Source: an uncultured Bacteroidales bacterium (GTDB taxonomy: Bacteria > Bacteroidota > Bacteroidia > Bacteroidales > Paludibacteraceae). From it: a stretch of 38,235 bases of DNA. The DNA is taken from contig CALCGX010000079.1 in NCBI GenBank assembly GCA_937901225.1, positions 1 through 38,235 on the forward strand. The letters run 5' to 3'. Below, piece after piece: positions 14,701 through 24,400 of this stretch. A program made the position numbers and the translations under genes. The stretch's first letter is position 1. Each line of letters opens with the position of its first letter. The notes under the pieces were generated by a model. The model was given only the letters and a program-made list of their open reading frames with translations, had not been told where the DNA came from and searched no databases.

Positions 14701-15425
14701 GCCCCACTATTAACAATTCTAACCTTGTAACCTGTTAATGAAAATATACTTTGAGGATTAAATGTGACAGTAATTGAATAATTGTTTTCACCGACTTTTT
14801 CACACTCATTAGCTGAAATACTAGTTCTGTTTAATGACAGTCCTGGAACATTAACTTGGTTGTTGTTATTGTCAATTATGTATGCTTGAATGCCATTACT
14901 TCCTGAAAGGAAAGAATAAAAATCTATTGTTTGTGTTTGTGTGGTTCCAACTGGCACATTAACAAATGAAATAGAACTAGTATTCATCTTGGTATGTGGA
15001 GCCATTCTTATATAAACATTTTCAATATAGCGTGCTGCAGAACCAGCAACACGGCGAAAAGCTATACCAGTTGCGTTTGTACTTAAGCCATTAGTTTCTA
15101 CCCCTCTATACCATTGGTTATGATTATCTACTGTATAGGTGTAAAATACAGACCAAGAACCATTAAGCTGTTGTTGAATCTCGATCTTTTTGTTATTAGC
15201 TATTCCAGTATAATTTTTTCGATAAACATCAAATTTGACTTGATTACTGGGGTAACTAAAATAGATATCAAGATTATTCCCATCTTGAATATCATATTGT
15301 TTAGATACTATGGTAGAATACCAAGTTGAACCACTTTTTGTTGCACCCGTACCATTATCAGTTTGAACAGCATAACCACATATGCTAAATATAAATGCTA
15401 AAACAAGTAGGAAAAACTTTTTCAT
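11724..15425 (-). CDS. Secreted fibronectin-type-III protein with T9SS sorting tail
   Basis: The start is taken at the ATG at 15425 (MKKFFLLVLAFIFSICGYA, a clear signal peptide), giving 1,233 residues; nine codons upstream are also open. Two Fn3-like domains are visible at about residues 275-360 (PPTLSCTVNAYDYVTLSWNK) and about 365-470 (SFTINWNKVD). Choice-of-anchor-like segments (VPVGTTQTQTIDF; NIGNVKLNDHITIPIKF) and a beta-helix-like stretch (EWGENNKWSFGLPNENEDVI) also occur. The C-terminus (INLNDIIYIYNFNGHLIYNS ... NLTNGIYIVIT) matches the type IX secretion sorting domain pattern. The gene is Asn-rich and far more AT-rich than its neighbours, suggesting recent acquisition. The ligand is unknown. 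Confidence 0.8.
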   Translation of the reverse strand: MKKFFLLVLAFIFSICGYAVQTDNGTGATKSGSTWYSTIVSKQYDIQDGNNLDIYFSYPSNQVKFDVYRKNYTGIANNKKIEIQQQLNGSWSVFYTYTVDNHNQWYRGVETNGLSTNATGIAFRRVAGSAARYIENVYIRMAPHTKMNTSSISFVNVPVGTTQTQTIDFYSFLSGSNGIQAYIIDNNNNQVNVPGLSLNRTSISANECEKVGENNYSITVTFNPQSIFSLTGYKVRIVNSGAVIGSTIDIPINTLSSALTPPTLSCTVNAYDYVTLSWNKIDGATSYNIYDNNTLIESATSTSATITGLIMGSNHKYTVKSVYASSLSNPSNVVDVTTHSYPKTSSIWFSNVSQNSFTINWNKVDILANHAFVRYRVHIYYHDYYDVRCERPTAYRTIENIENINTTSLTINDVDDATRFIVYVGADFKYTLNGNTKTYNVSEYTKDGQHAGWVNAIVETPTTYNSSAEIANGIYIYKGEWHYINVNIANDLLGVLLGKQWPFYYPQENLKYRAWVSEAGNVTHYVEDDATGIKYKLTGTNYGYTTYDTNNKLQTEVYSISQTLDKVVFTGSRDPFGGQKIYVGDVYSKVARHILMENDTINIGNVKLNDHITIPIKFKSFLVDNELKAASDNNDFKPSKNVICNKATTKTGTFCQLDNRSYDFNVTFTPSKEGEAIAHITISDGIRSKTVTIIANVFRNNTFLSEGEWGENNKWSFGLPNENEDVIIAANVTIPNNATITVKNVILNSNTSITIKPQGVLKIDTINQASNTDIIIESNEVNTASFLYKNKNKVDATIQLYSKAFSDGIRNSIAGNFKDPKWQYIGIITDSLKYSTLNTDGITNWIYRWDETQNAVSCWAEKLNEQSHLYAWNGYCIAQENERTYTYSGSLLNKNHTYNLTYSDSKYRSDDLGNNLITNSYSGPIDITSLSMDNFINVEATIYIYNTGSYAEWKEQVSNTLGFNPGQTIQIPINVISVLGSEYPRTIASSQAFFIKSFPNGGQFIVDYEKNVYNSTSFNNQKRVISEVNPEFNVLKIDVKSSQSNDRLYLIEHKDCTPNFDNGYDAIKLFDNNGPQIFAINDSIYTSINTSNNIVNQSIGFRGDSEYEMYTLTFNIDKLYSYDKLYLYDIITNEYVDILSNETYTFYHIQSNNEPRFLITTDKKNGDRDIVTATETIDSFNEINLNDIIYIYNFNGHLIYNSKVDSSNDLNNLTNGIYIVITNNKTFKLCLLK

Positions 15426-15592
15426 ATTTTTGGTTTTAAAAGTTATTATCAAATATTTTTATAAACATCGTGATCTAAATTATCACTGATTAAAACAACA
15501 CCACCTATGCTGTCCAAAGGACAAACACAGACGGTGCCTTACATATTCAATACGCGCGATTTGCGCGGTCTTTTGTGATGTTTTGACACTTA

Positions 15593-15603
15593 CCCCCCCC
15601 CCC
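15593..15603. repeat. Homopolymer C11 tract
   Basis: Eleven consecutive C on the plus strand (G11 in the minus-strand transcript), about 170 bp upstream of the Fn3 protein start and downstream of its likely promoter. Tracts of this length commonly change length by slippage. Confidence 0.9.
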
Positions 15604-15770
15604 ATCAAAAGATCACACAACAGGCAGCAAATCAATGCGTTATAACATTGAATAGCACAGGTGTTATGAAGGGTTAAAATTGGTGTCATTTGAATTATGA
15701 ATTGTTGTAGGATGGGTTAAAATGTTATTGCAAGGTCATTGTTTATATTTGTTATAGGCAATTTGCGCCG

Positions 15771-15802
15771 CAAAAGTACAAATTTATTTTGAAATGAGCA
15801 AG
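15771..15802 (-). promoter_or_regulatory. Promoter of the Fn3 protein operon
   Basis: Minus-strand TACTTTTG (15778-15771) with CTTG (15802-15799) 20 nt upstream. Transcription would start near 15764 and leave a long leader of about 340 nt containing the G11 tract. Confidence 0.6.
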
Positions 15803-16020
15803 AAAAAATGCACTTTTGGAGTTTTTTTTTTGAAAAAAGTTGGATTATCGCTAACTAAAATAAAGCAAGATCAAATACAATTAACCTGCTTTATATTCCC
15901 CATCTCAAAACGCAGTTCATATATATTATATCTTCGGGATATCTTCAGGAAAATTCATTATACGTAAAAACACGCGACAGAGATGTAAAATTACATTTTT
16001 TAATATTTTTCTCTTAAATA

Positions 16021-16052
16021 CTTGCGTATTCCAAATATTTTTAATAATTTTG
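16021..16052 (+). promoter_or_regulatory. Promoter of the giant-protein gene pair
   Basis: CTTG at 16021-16024 and TAATTTTG at 16045-16052 are separated by 20 nt. The leader to the ATG at 16162 is about 100 nt. Confidence 0.65.
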
Positions 16053-16161
16053 CCCCCGAAAACGTTTGCGCATCTATTTTTATCCTACTATTAGGTAAAA
16101 AAAGACGCGCTTATTATCGTGAAAAACAATATTTAGCTAAATAATTAATACCATAAAAATC

Positions 16162-19100
16162 ATGAAAAAAATCACTTTATTTTTATTTGCTACATTGTTT
16201 AGCGCACTGTCATTTGCAGCGCTGAACCCGTATGCGTATGGGTTGTCTTCTGAATTATCTTTGGACGAGTCAACTCTTACCGTTAATTACTCTCTGAATG
16301 CAGATGCTACAGGAGTTAACATTGTTATTCTCGATGGTGCAACTGTGGTTGAGACCATTACATGCGATGGTAAAACGAAAGGAAGTTACACCGTTGAAGT
16401 TCCTACAACAGATTTTCCTAAAAGCACTTCGCTGACATGGAAAGTGGAGGTGCTAGGTAATTCAGTAGCAACTCCAACCCAGCAAACAACCACATTCAGT
16501 TTCTACTTACCATATAGCATGGATGTAGATGTCGATACTGAGAGCGACTACTTTGGCCGTTGGTATGTCATAGAAGCTACTGATGGTGGAAAAGGAAAAT
16601 CGGGGTATCACTCTACTTCAGTTGGTCGTGGATTATATGCTTTTGACGCAGCATTAGAGCCAATAAAAAATAATAGTGGCACCTATGGCTTTACTGGTGG
16701 TATGACTCTTGGTGCAACTGAGACAAATGCTGCGGGAGACTATATAAATCTTTCTTGTGTAACAACTAGTGGTGGTCGTGTCTTTGTTGGTCGTTTTAGA
16801 AGTGGTTATGCTCCTATTTTAGAAGCAACTGATTTGCATTCTAATGATTATCCACTAGTTTTGCGTTCAGGAGGAGGAAGAGCGATTGCTTTAGATGCAA
16901 GAGGACGTGGTGAGAATCTTCAACTTGTGATGTTGGACACGGATTTCAATATAAAAGAATACGATTTGGGAACAGCGGAAGAATGGACTACGGCTGCTAC
17001 ACCATCTCGCACATTTAATAAAACTGGCTTAATAATTGATCGTAACGATGCAGCAATAACCTATGACAATGAGGGTGGTCTGTGGATTAACCAACATAGT
17101 GCATCCAATCCTACGATTGCCCATTTATCAACTTCTGGATTAGATTACGATAATATTACTGCGGGATTATCTCACATACTTGGTGAAGCAAAATACAACA
17201 TCCGAGGTGCTGCTATCAATCAAGAAGGTACAGAGTTGGCTGTGCCTGCAGCAGGACGAGGAAAAGTAGCCGTCTTTACTATCTCTAAAGATTCCGAGGG
17301 TAAAATTTCTTTAACTCCAAAATATACTGTAACAACGGGTAATAATAATACTGCACTTTCTTATGATTATGCTGGCAACTTGTATATCGCAAATAGATCA
17401 GCAGAAACAATCTCCTTTTACGCAATGCCTTACAGCGGCATAGTAGCCACTCCAGCAGCTTCTAAATATGCGTTTGAGTTAAAAGAGGTTGTTGCTAATG
17501 TGTACACTCTGACTACTAATGTGGTAGGTGAAGGTACTATTGAAGGCAATGCTGGTTCTTATGTAGAGGGCACAACTGCCACATTGACTGCTACTCCAGC
17601 TGCGCACTACGACTTTGTGAACTGGACTTACGGTAGCGAGACTTCTACAGACAACCCATTGATCATTACTGTTAATAGCGATTTGACCGTTACTGCTAAC
17701 TTCCAAGAGCATACTAAATATACCATCACAGCTTCTGCTGCAAACAACGCAATGGGTTATGTAACTGGTGGTGGCACATACTACGCAGGCGAGACAGTGA
17801 CACTGAAGGCTGTGGCAAAAACTGGATATTATTTCACTGGGTGGAGTGATAGCAATACTGACAATCCACGCACATTCACTGCTACAGCAGAAGTAACACT
17901 CACAGCCAACTTTGCAAAAGCATATCCACGTGTATATGCTTACGATTTGAATGTAGTAGATAATGGCGACTCATACACATTCTCATTCAAACCCAATACG
18001 GATGCTATAAGTGGTAATTTGCTACTTTATAGCGAGGATGGAACAAGTGTTATACAAACACATGCAATAACTACTGCTATTGTTGCTCATACCACGACCA
18101 CAATTACACTCAACAAAGAAGATCTGCCTAATCCTGCAGATATTCCTTGGGCTATTGAATTGAGCGGTAATCCTATTCCTGCTTTCGCAGAGACATTTGC
18201 TGATGCCGACTATCGCTTTGCCAAGGGACATGCGGCTGTCGATAACAGTCCAGAGTCTGAATATTTTGGTCGTGTATATGTAGCAGACCGACGCAGTACA
18301 AAAGCTAATAGCGGTTTGTATGTATATAATACTGACTTGACCCAATTGAATGCTGAAGCATACAAGTTAGGTATGTCTGCAGCAGGATATTCTCGTCCTG
18401 CAGTAGGTGCAGATGGAACTGTTTATTTGACAGGTTATACCGATGCAGAATCAGGAATATTTGTGGTTGATCCTTCTGATTTAGCTACATGTACACAATT
18501 CTATAACGGTACACGCGCAGGCAGTGGTTTGTTCACAAATGGTGGTGTTGAAATTGGTAGTTCAACATCAGGTGTTGGTGCGTATGGTGTTGGCAAAGAC
18601 GCAGTTCTTTATTCTATGATGGAGGATGGAACTGGTGCTAATGCCAATTCAGGCAAACAACCTATTGTTAAGTACCAAATTGGTCAAGAAGATGGTACAG
18701 TACTTAAGCAATGGAGTACAGCACCTACATGGCACATCAACTATCCTGCGACAGGTAAAGACACTTATAACTTTGGAAACAACGCATTTGCTGCTACTGA
18801 AAAAGGTGTTTGGATTAGTCAAAATAAATCTAATGATGCAGATCGCCCTGAGATAGCCTTCATTGACAAAGATGGTGTCATTCAGTTTATGCAAAACCTC
18901 AACAAGTCACAAGGTGCTGGTTTGGCGGTAAATGCTGATAACACAGTTTTGTATCTACAAAAAGCTAGCGAAATCTTAGAGTACACTATTGCTTGGACAG
19001 ATAATACTCCAGCTTTAACATTGGCTAATACTTATCCTGTAAGTCTGCAACACATCACTACACTCTCTCTTGATTACGCAGGTAACCTCATTGCATGTGC

Positions 19101-21468
19101 AGGTACACAATACGGAAGTAATACAGATAATAATGTAATGAAGTTGGTCGCTTATACCCTTCCTACCAATGACAACACATGTATCGTACCAGCAGCTAAA
19201 TCAAAAGTACTCAAATTGGGTAATAGATATAACGTAGAGGTTGCACTCAATGACAACGCAATGGGACGTGCAACAGGCGCTGGAGAATATAAAGAAGGTG
19301 TAACTGCTACCTTCATAGCAACACCTAATTATGGTTATCGTTTCCTCAATTGGACATATGGAGGCGAGACTTCTACAAATAACCCTTTGGAACTTATAGT
19401 AGAGAGCGACCTAACCATTACCGCGAATTTTGAGCCAATCCAATACACGATAAGTGCTCCAACCAACGATGAGAACAAAGGTACAGTCACAGGCGCTGGC
19501 ACATACAGCTATGGCACAGAGGTAACACTCACTGCTACCCCTAAAGCAGGTTACAAACTCCTCTATTGGAGCGACCGCTCTACAGAGAACCCTCGCACTA
19601 TCACAATGACCAAGAATGAGGCTATCTCTGCATACTTCGTTAAGATTTACGACGAAGAACCTACATTCACTATTACTAAAGTTTGGGAGAACTTAGATGC
19701 GCCTGCTTCTACCAACAATGGTTATCAAGCAGTTGGTTGGGATGGTAAGATTTATCTCAAGGATCGTGGTAACGATGTTATAAATGTATATTCAGATGCT
19801 ACAACATCTGCCACCTACGCATCAACAGATAGTAAAGATGATCAATCCATTGCAGTAGACGATGCAGGAAACCTAGTACTTAGAAGTGGCTCAACAAACT
19901 TCTATGATGCACCTAAACAAGTCATTTTGTATAAGAAAGGTGAAACAACTTATAAAACTATTGACTTTACTCTTCCTGTTTCTGGTCGTTGCGATTTTAT
20001 CTCAGCTTCAGGCGATTTGTTTAGCGCAAAAGGTGGCTATGTGTATTTCTATTGTCAATACCAAACAACAGTTTCACGTTTGCACGTGAAAAACGGAGGA
20101 GCTACTGCTGGTGATATTGTAATAGATGCTGTAGGAGCAGGTATTACTGGAGGTAATTCTCAAAGTCACGTTATGGTAGATATTTTTGGTAATTTGGTAA
20201 CCCATTCTCGTACCGCGGCTATCAACAAGACGATCAATGCTTACACTGGCGAAGCTACAACATTTACACTACCAAATGATCAAAAAGCTATTGCGTTAGG
20301 TGGTTGTTCTTTTGAATTAGGAGGAAAAGAGTTCTGGGCGTATAATGTCAAAGGTTCTAATATTTGTAACACAGAATGGAATCTCTACAATATGACTGAT
20401 AAAAAATACCTTTCAAATGAGATTCTCTATGTGGAAAATAACACAGATAAAAACTCTGCTGCCAACTGGCTCAATGTACAAGTAGTAGATGAAAACACAG
20501 CATACATCTATCAGTTCTGTCCTACTGTGGCAATGGCTGTTTGGAAAGTATCGCTTGTCAGAAATGACCTAGAAAACTTTACTATTACAGCTACTGCTAA
20601 CAACGCCCTAATGGGTTCTATAGTAGGTTCTGGCGAATATTATGAAGGAGGTACCGCAATGCTGACCGCAAATGCTTACCCAGGTTTCCGTTTTGTCAAT
20701 TGGACTAAGGAAGGTGTAGAAGTTTCTACCGATGCAACCTATTTATTTACCGTGACAGAAGATGTAGAACTGGTAGCTAACTTTGAGGTGATACTATTAG
20801 ATACAGAAAACAACGAAGGTATTTTGACCAAGTTAAATGATCAAACCGTAGATGTAGCAGTCTATCGCAGCCTCACAGCAGGCATGTACAATACCCTCTG
20901 CTTGCCATTCGACGTAGATGATTTCTCAGGCACACCTTTGGAAAACACAACTGTTTGGCAATACAATGGCGCAGAAGTAAAAGGTGAAGGAGATAGCAAA
21001 GAGATATTCTTAGAATTTACAGAGGTAATATCTCTGGAAGCTGGGCAACCTTATCTGGTAGAGCCAGCAGCGGAAATTGAAGCTCCTATGGTATTTAACG
21101 GAGTGACTATTTCGGCTATCAATGGAAGCGAAGTTGCACAATCTGCAGTCACTATGCATGGTATTCTCCACCCTACTGAGTTGGAAGCTAATAATAAGAG
21201 CATCCTATTCTTGGTAGAAAACAACAATTTGGCTTGGGCAAACGTGACTGCCTACATGAACGGTATGCGTGCATATTTCCAAGTAAATGAACCAAGTCTG
21301 CACTCCGCGCGTACGCGTGCATATATAAGGAAAGCACCTACCGTGGCTACCGACATGGAAAATATCACTACAACGGAAACTGAAATCAAGAAAGTGATAT
21401 ACAATGGTAGCCTCTACATCATTCGTGGAGATGAAGTATATACTATCCAAGGAACAAAAGTGAAATAA
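16162..21468 (+). CDS. Giant secreted protein: beta-propeller cassettes and InlB B-repeats
   Basis: This 1,768-residue protein has a signal peptide (MKKITLFLFATLFSALSFA). From the N-terminus: an Ig-like module (about 22-115); a propeller opening with TESDYFGRWYVIE (to about 440); two InlB-type B-repeats (445-587, with FVNWTYGSETSTDNPL); a second Ig-like module starting AYDLNVVDNGDSYTF and a propeller opening PESEYFGRVYVADRR (590-1018). Two more B-repeats (1019-1163), a third propeller (1165-1470) and a fifth B-repeat (1471-1543) follow. The C-terminal region begins SLTAGMYNTLCLPFDV and ends in VIYNGSLYIIRGDEVYTIQG, a likely sorting tail for type IX export. A cell-surface or released adhesive or carbohydrate-binding role is plausible but unproven. 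The next gene starts 9 bp downstream. Confidence 0.85.
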   Translation: MKKITLFLFATLFSALSFAALNPYAYGLSSELSLDESTLTVNYSLNADATGVNIVILDGATVVETITCDGKTKGSYTVEVPTTDFPKSTSLTWKVEVLGNSVATPTQQTTTFSFYLPYSMDVDVDTESDYFGRWYVIEATDGGKGKSGYHSTSVGRGLYAFDAALEPIKNNSGTYGFTGGMTLGATETNAAGDYINLSCVTTSGGRVFVGRFRSGYAPILEATDLHSNDYPLVLRSGGGRAIALDARGRGENLQLVMLDTDFNIKEYDLGTAEEWTTAATPSRTFNKTGLIIDRNDAAITYDNEGGLWINQHSASNPTIAHLSTSGLDYDNITAGLSHILGEAKYNIRGAAINQEGTELAVPAAGRGKVAVFTISKDSEGKISLTPKYTVTTGNNNTALSYDYAGNLYIANRSAETISFYAMPYSGIVATPAASKYAFELKEVVANVYTLTTNVVGEGTIEGNAGSYVEGTTATLTATPAAHYDFVNWTYGSETSTDNPLIITVNSDLTVTANFQEHTKYTITASAANNAMGYVTGGGTYYAGETVTLKAVAKTGYYFTGWSDSNTDNPRTFTATAEVTLTANFAKAYPRVYAYDLNVVDNGDSYTFSFKPNTDAISGNLLLYSEDGTSVIQTHAITTAIVAHTTTTITLNKEDLPNPADIPWAIELSGNPIPAFAETFADADYRFAKGHAAVDNSPESEYFGRVYVADRRSTKANSGLYVYNTDLTQLNAEAYKLGMSAAGYSRPAVGADGTVYLTGYTDAESGIFVVDPSDLATCTQFYNGTRAGSGLFTNGGVEIGSSTSGVGAYGVGKDAVLYSMMEDGTGANANSGKQPIVKYQIGQEDGTVLKQWSTAPTWHINYPATGKDTYNFGNNAFAATEKGVWISQNKSNDADRPEIAFIDKDGVIQFMQNLNKSQGAGLAVNADNTVLYLQKASEILEYTIAWTDNTPALTLANTYPVSLQHITTLSLDYAGNLIACAGTQYGSNTDNNVMKLVAYTLPTNDNTCIVPAAKSKVLKLGNRYNVEVALNDNAMGRATGAGEYKEGVTATFIATPNYGYRFLNWTYGGETSTNNPLELIVESDLTITANFEPIQYTISAPTNDENKGTVTGAGTYSYGTEVTLTATPKAGYKLLYWSDRSTENPRTITMTKNEAISAYFVKIYDEEPTFTITKVWENLDAPASTNNGYQAVGWDGKIYLKDRGNDVINVYSDATTSATYASTDSKDDQSIAVDDAGNLVLRSGSTNFYDAPKQVILYKKGETTYKTIDFTLPVSGRCDFISASGDLFSAKGGYVYFYCQYQTTVSRLHVKNGGATAGDIVIDAVGAGITGGNSQSHVMVDIFGNLVTHSRTAAINKTINAYTGEATTFTLPNDQKAIALGGCSFELGGKEFWAYNVKGSNICNTEWNLYNMTDKKYLSNEILYVENNTDKNSAANWLNVQVVDENTAYIYQFCPTVAMAVWKVSLVRNDLENFTITATANNALMGSIVGSGEYYEGGTAMLTANAYPGFRFVNWTKEGVEVSTDATYLFTVTEDVELVANFEVILLDTENNEGILTKLNDQTVDVAVYRSLTAGMYNTLCLPFDVDDFSGTPLENTTVWQYNGAEVKGEGDSKEIFLEFTEVISLEAGQPYLVEPAAEIEAPMVFNGVTISAINGSEVAQSAVTMHGILHPTELEANNKSILFLVENNNLAWANVTAYMNGMRAYFQVNEPSLHSARTRAYIRKAPTVATDMENITTTETEIKKVIYNGSLYIIRGDEVYTIQGTKVK

Positions 21469-21477
21469 TTATCATAC

Positions 21478-24400
21478 ATGAAAGTCATTAAATACCTACT
21501 TGCATTCATCGTAATGCAAGTAGTTGTGTCTGCCGTATCTGCGGCAAATATCCGAGTTTATATCAACCCCGGACATGGTAGTTGGGGACCTAATTGTCGT
21601 CCACAACCTACCATACCTTGCCCAGCATTATCATCTGGGCGTCCTGATACATTGGGTTTCTACGAATCGAACACTAATCTGTGGAAGGCACTTGCCTTGG
21701 AAGAAAAACTGCTTGCAGCAGGAGGATTTGATGTCAAAATGTCACGTCGCGCAAATGGTCCGTATCCATATGCAGGATATGAAGATAAGACGTATAATAA
21801 AGCATTAAGCACCGTTTGCGCAGAAGCAGAAGCATACAATGCCGACTATTATATCTCCATTCACTCGAATGCAGGTCCTATTGGAAATGCTAATGGTACA
21901 TCCAATTTTGCAAACTATCCTGTAATATTATATCGAGGTTATACAGGTAGCCCCAAAGTGACAAACAGCGACAAGATGGCTAAGGCATCTATGGCACGAT
22001 TGTATGAGATATTTTACACGAAAGCTAAAGATCCATCAGCTGGGGGCGGTCCAGAGTTCACTACATACTACTCACCTACCAATCCAGATATAGTGGGTGA
22101 TCTTTCCTTTTATAATACGACCTCCACGTATGGATATCTTGGGGCACTAAAACATGCGATTCCAGGATTCCTGTCAGAAGGCTACTTCCATACCTATAGC
22201 CCGGCTCGTCACCGCGCACTCAACACCGATTGGTGCCGTCAGGAAGGTGTGCGCTACTACCGTGGTATCATGGATTACTATGGAAAATCCAAAGAGTCAG
22301 TAGGCTATATAATGGGATACGTGCGCTCAAAGACAGAGAAACTGACCAACGACCCACTCTATCTCCCTCATAATGTTTCAAACGATGTTTACTTACCTAT
22401 CAACGGTGCAAAAATCGTCTTGCGTAATTCCAGTGGACAAATCGTAAAGACCAATTGCTATCCATACGTCAAGCGTATGCTACGCGACCAACTGTATTAT
22501 ACCACCGACAATAATTACAACGGTGTCTTCGTCTTTGAGAATCTTGCACCTGGTACATACACCATATCTGTACATGCTAGCGGATATGCGGACTATACCG
22601 GAACACTCACCGTCAAAGCTGATGCTACGACCTATACCGAGGTATTTATGTCCATTGGCCTAGGTACCGAACCTAATGTAAGTGATGCAGTAGGTGGCGG
22701 AGGTGGTAACATCGTCTCTGAAAATATCGAGATGGAGCAAAACTACATCAACCAATCAATTAGCAATCTACTAACAGGTAAAACCATTCGTCGTGCTGTA
22801 TATGGAAATGGTATCATGTATATACTGGCTGTTGACGCTAATAAAGAACCTACTCTATTTGCTATAAACACCGAAAACCACACACTGATAGCAGAACTAC
22901 CTACTAACCACTGCTCTGTAGTTTCTGCTGATGGATACAAACTCAGTGATATCGCACTAACATCCGACGGCGTATTGATTGGCTGCAATATGGAACATGT
23001 CACTTTTACACCTGCCAACAAATGGAAACTATACCAATGGACCAATAATGGTGGAACATGGACAGGTACAGAGTGGATAGCGCATGCCAACAATGAAACA
23101 GCAGGTAACTACTACGACGCTATGGTAGGATCTACCTTTGCATATACGGGTTCTTCCGCAAGTGGCAAGCTAGTGACAACTGCTCAAAATATCGCAGACG
23201 CAAATAAAACCATTCGTTTCGTACTTTATACCATCACCAATAACGCAGTATCTACTGTTATCCGCAATCAGCCAGCAGGCGTATCTATCGCTACATATGG
23301 CGATAAACTACGATTTGCGACCTCACTATTAGGCAGCGATCGATTCGTTCTCTCATCTTCTACGCATGAAGCAGTAGAATGGCAACTAGTCAACGAAACC
23401 AAAGCAACACCTACGGTAGTAGCTACATCTACATTCAATACCTACGATGCCAACTATTTTACCTACTCTGGTAGTACATTGATGGCAACCCCTAAAAAAG
23501 ATGCTAATGGCAACAACATTGGTATCGCCTTGTATAACATCAGTAGCGGTATCAATAATGCTTCTTTGATTGAGACTTCCAATACCAATCTTACAGCTTC
23601 TGCCCCAAACTACTCCATGGCAGCAGCGGATGTCAACGAAGAAATCATCACCCTATATTTGCTAAACGACAACTCACTAAGCAAATTTACTCAAGCACCA
23701 GAACAACCTATTGTACCACGTATATGCGCATACAACCTCAATGTCACACAGGATGGTAGTAACTATATTTTCACTTTTGATGCTAACTCCGTTGCACGAG
23801 GTGCGAACATCATATTCTACGACCAAGCGACAGGTGATGAAGTTGGAAACATCGAATTAGGAAAAATCCAAGAGGGTAACAACTCATTCACCATTGCAGC
23901 TAAAGATCTACCAGGTATTCACGACCAAGTACTCACTTGGGCATTGGATATGAATGGCTATTCCATCTCAGAAGTAGCACTCATCAAAGAAGATAAATCG
24001 TTGATTGCCACTGGAACTTCACGCCTATTTAATGCAGTAAATACCAACCCTGAATCCGAAAAGTTTGGTCATATATATATCATGCACAGAGCAGGAGGTT
24101 CAAACTCTGGTTTAACTGCAAATAGCGGTATATGGGAACTTAATTATGAGTTAACTAAACAACATGCTACCCCTTATAGAGGTGGTCAAACATTCGGAAA
24201 TCCTACCCGCATAGGCATAGACCAAGAGGGATACCTCTATATCAGCGATTGGAGCGATGGACACTCAGGTATTTGGATTGCCAATACCGCTAATCTCACA
24301 CAAAACTTTACCAACTTCTTCGCAGGTAATCGTGAAAATAGTGGTGCAATCAACAATGGTGGTATTTACACTGGTTCTTCTACTCCAGGTTGCTATGTCT

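Larger units (their letters stand above)
15426..16161. other. Divergent intergenic region
   Basis: The 736 bp between the Fn3 gene (minus) and the first giant gene (plus) hold a C11 tract at 15593-15603, a GC-rich hairpin near 15553-15568 (CGCGCGATTTGCGCGG), and a minus-strand promoter at 15771-15802. A plus-strand promoter lies at 16021-16052. A 68-codon minus-strand open frame across the C11 tract (15483-15689) is not supported as a gene. Confidence 0.7.

Noticed and set aside
15483..15689. 68-codon minus-strand open frame spanning the G11 tract
   Set aside because: Low-complexity leader sequence with no recognisable protein features; kept only as a possible phase-variation site.
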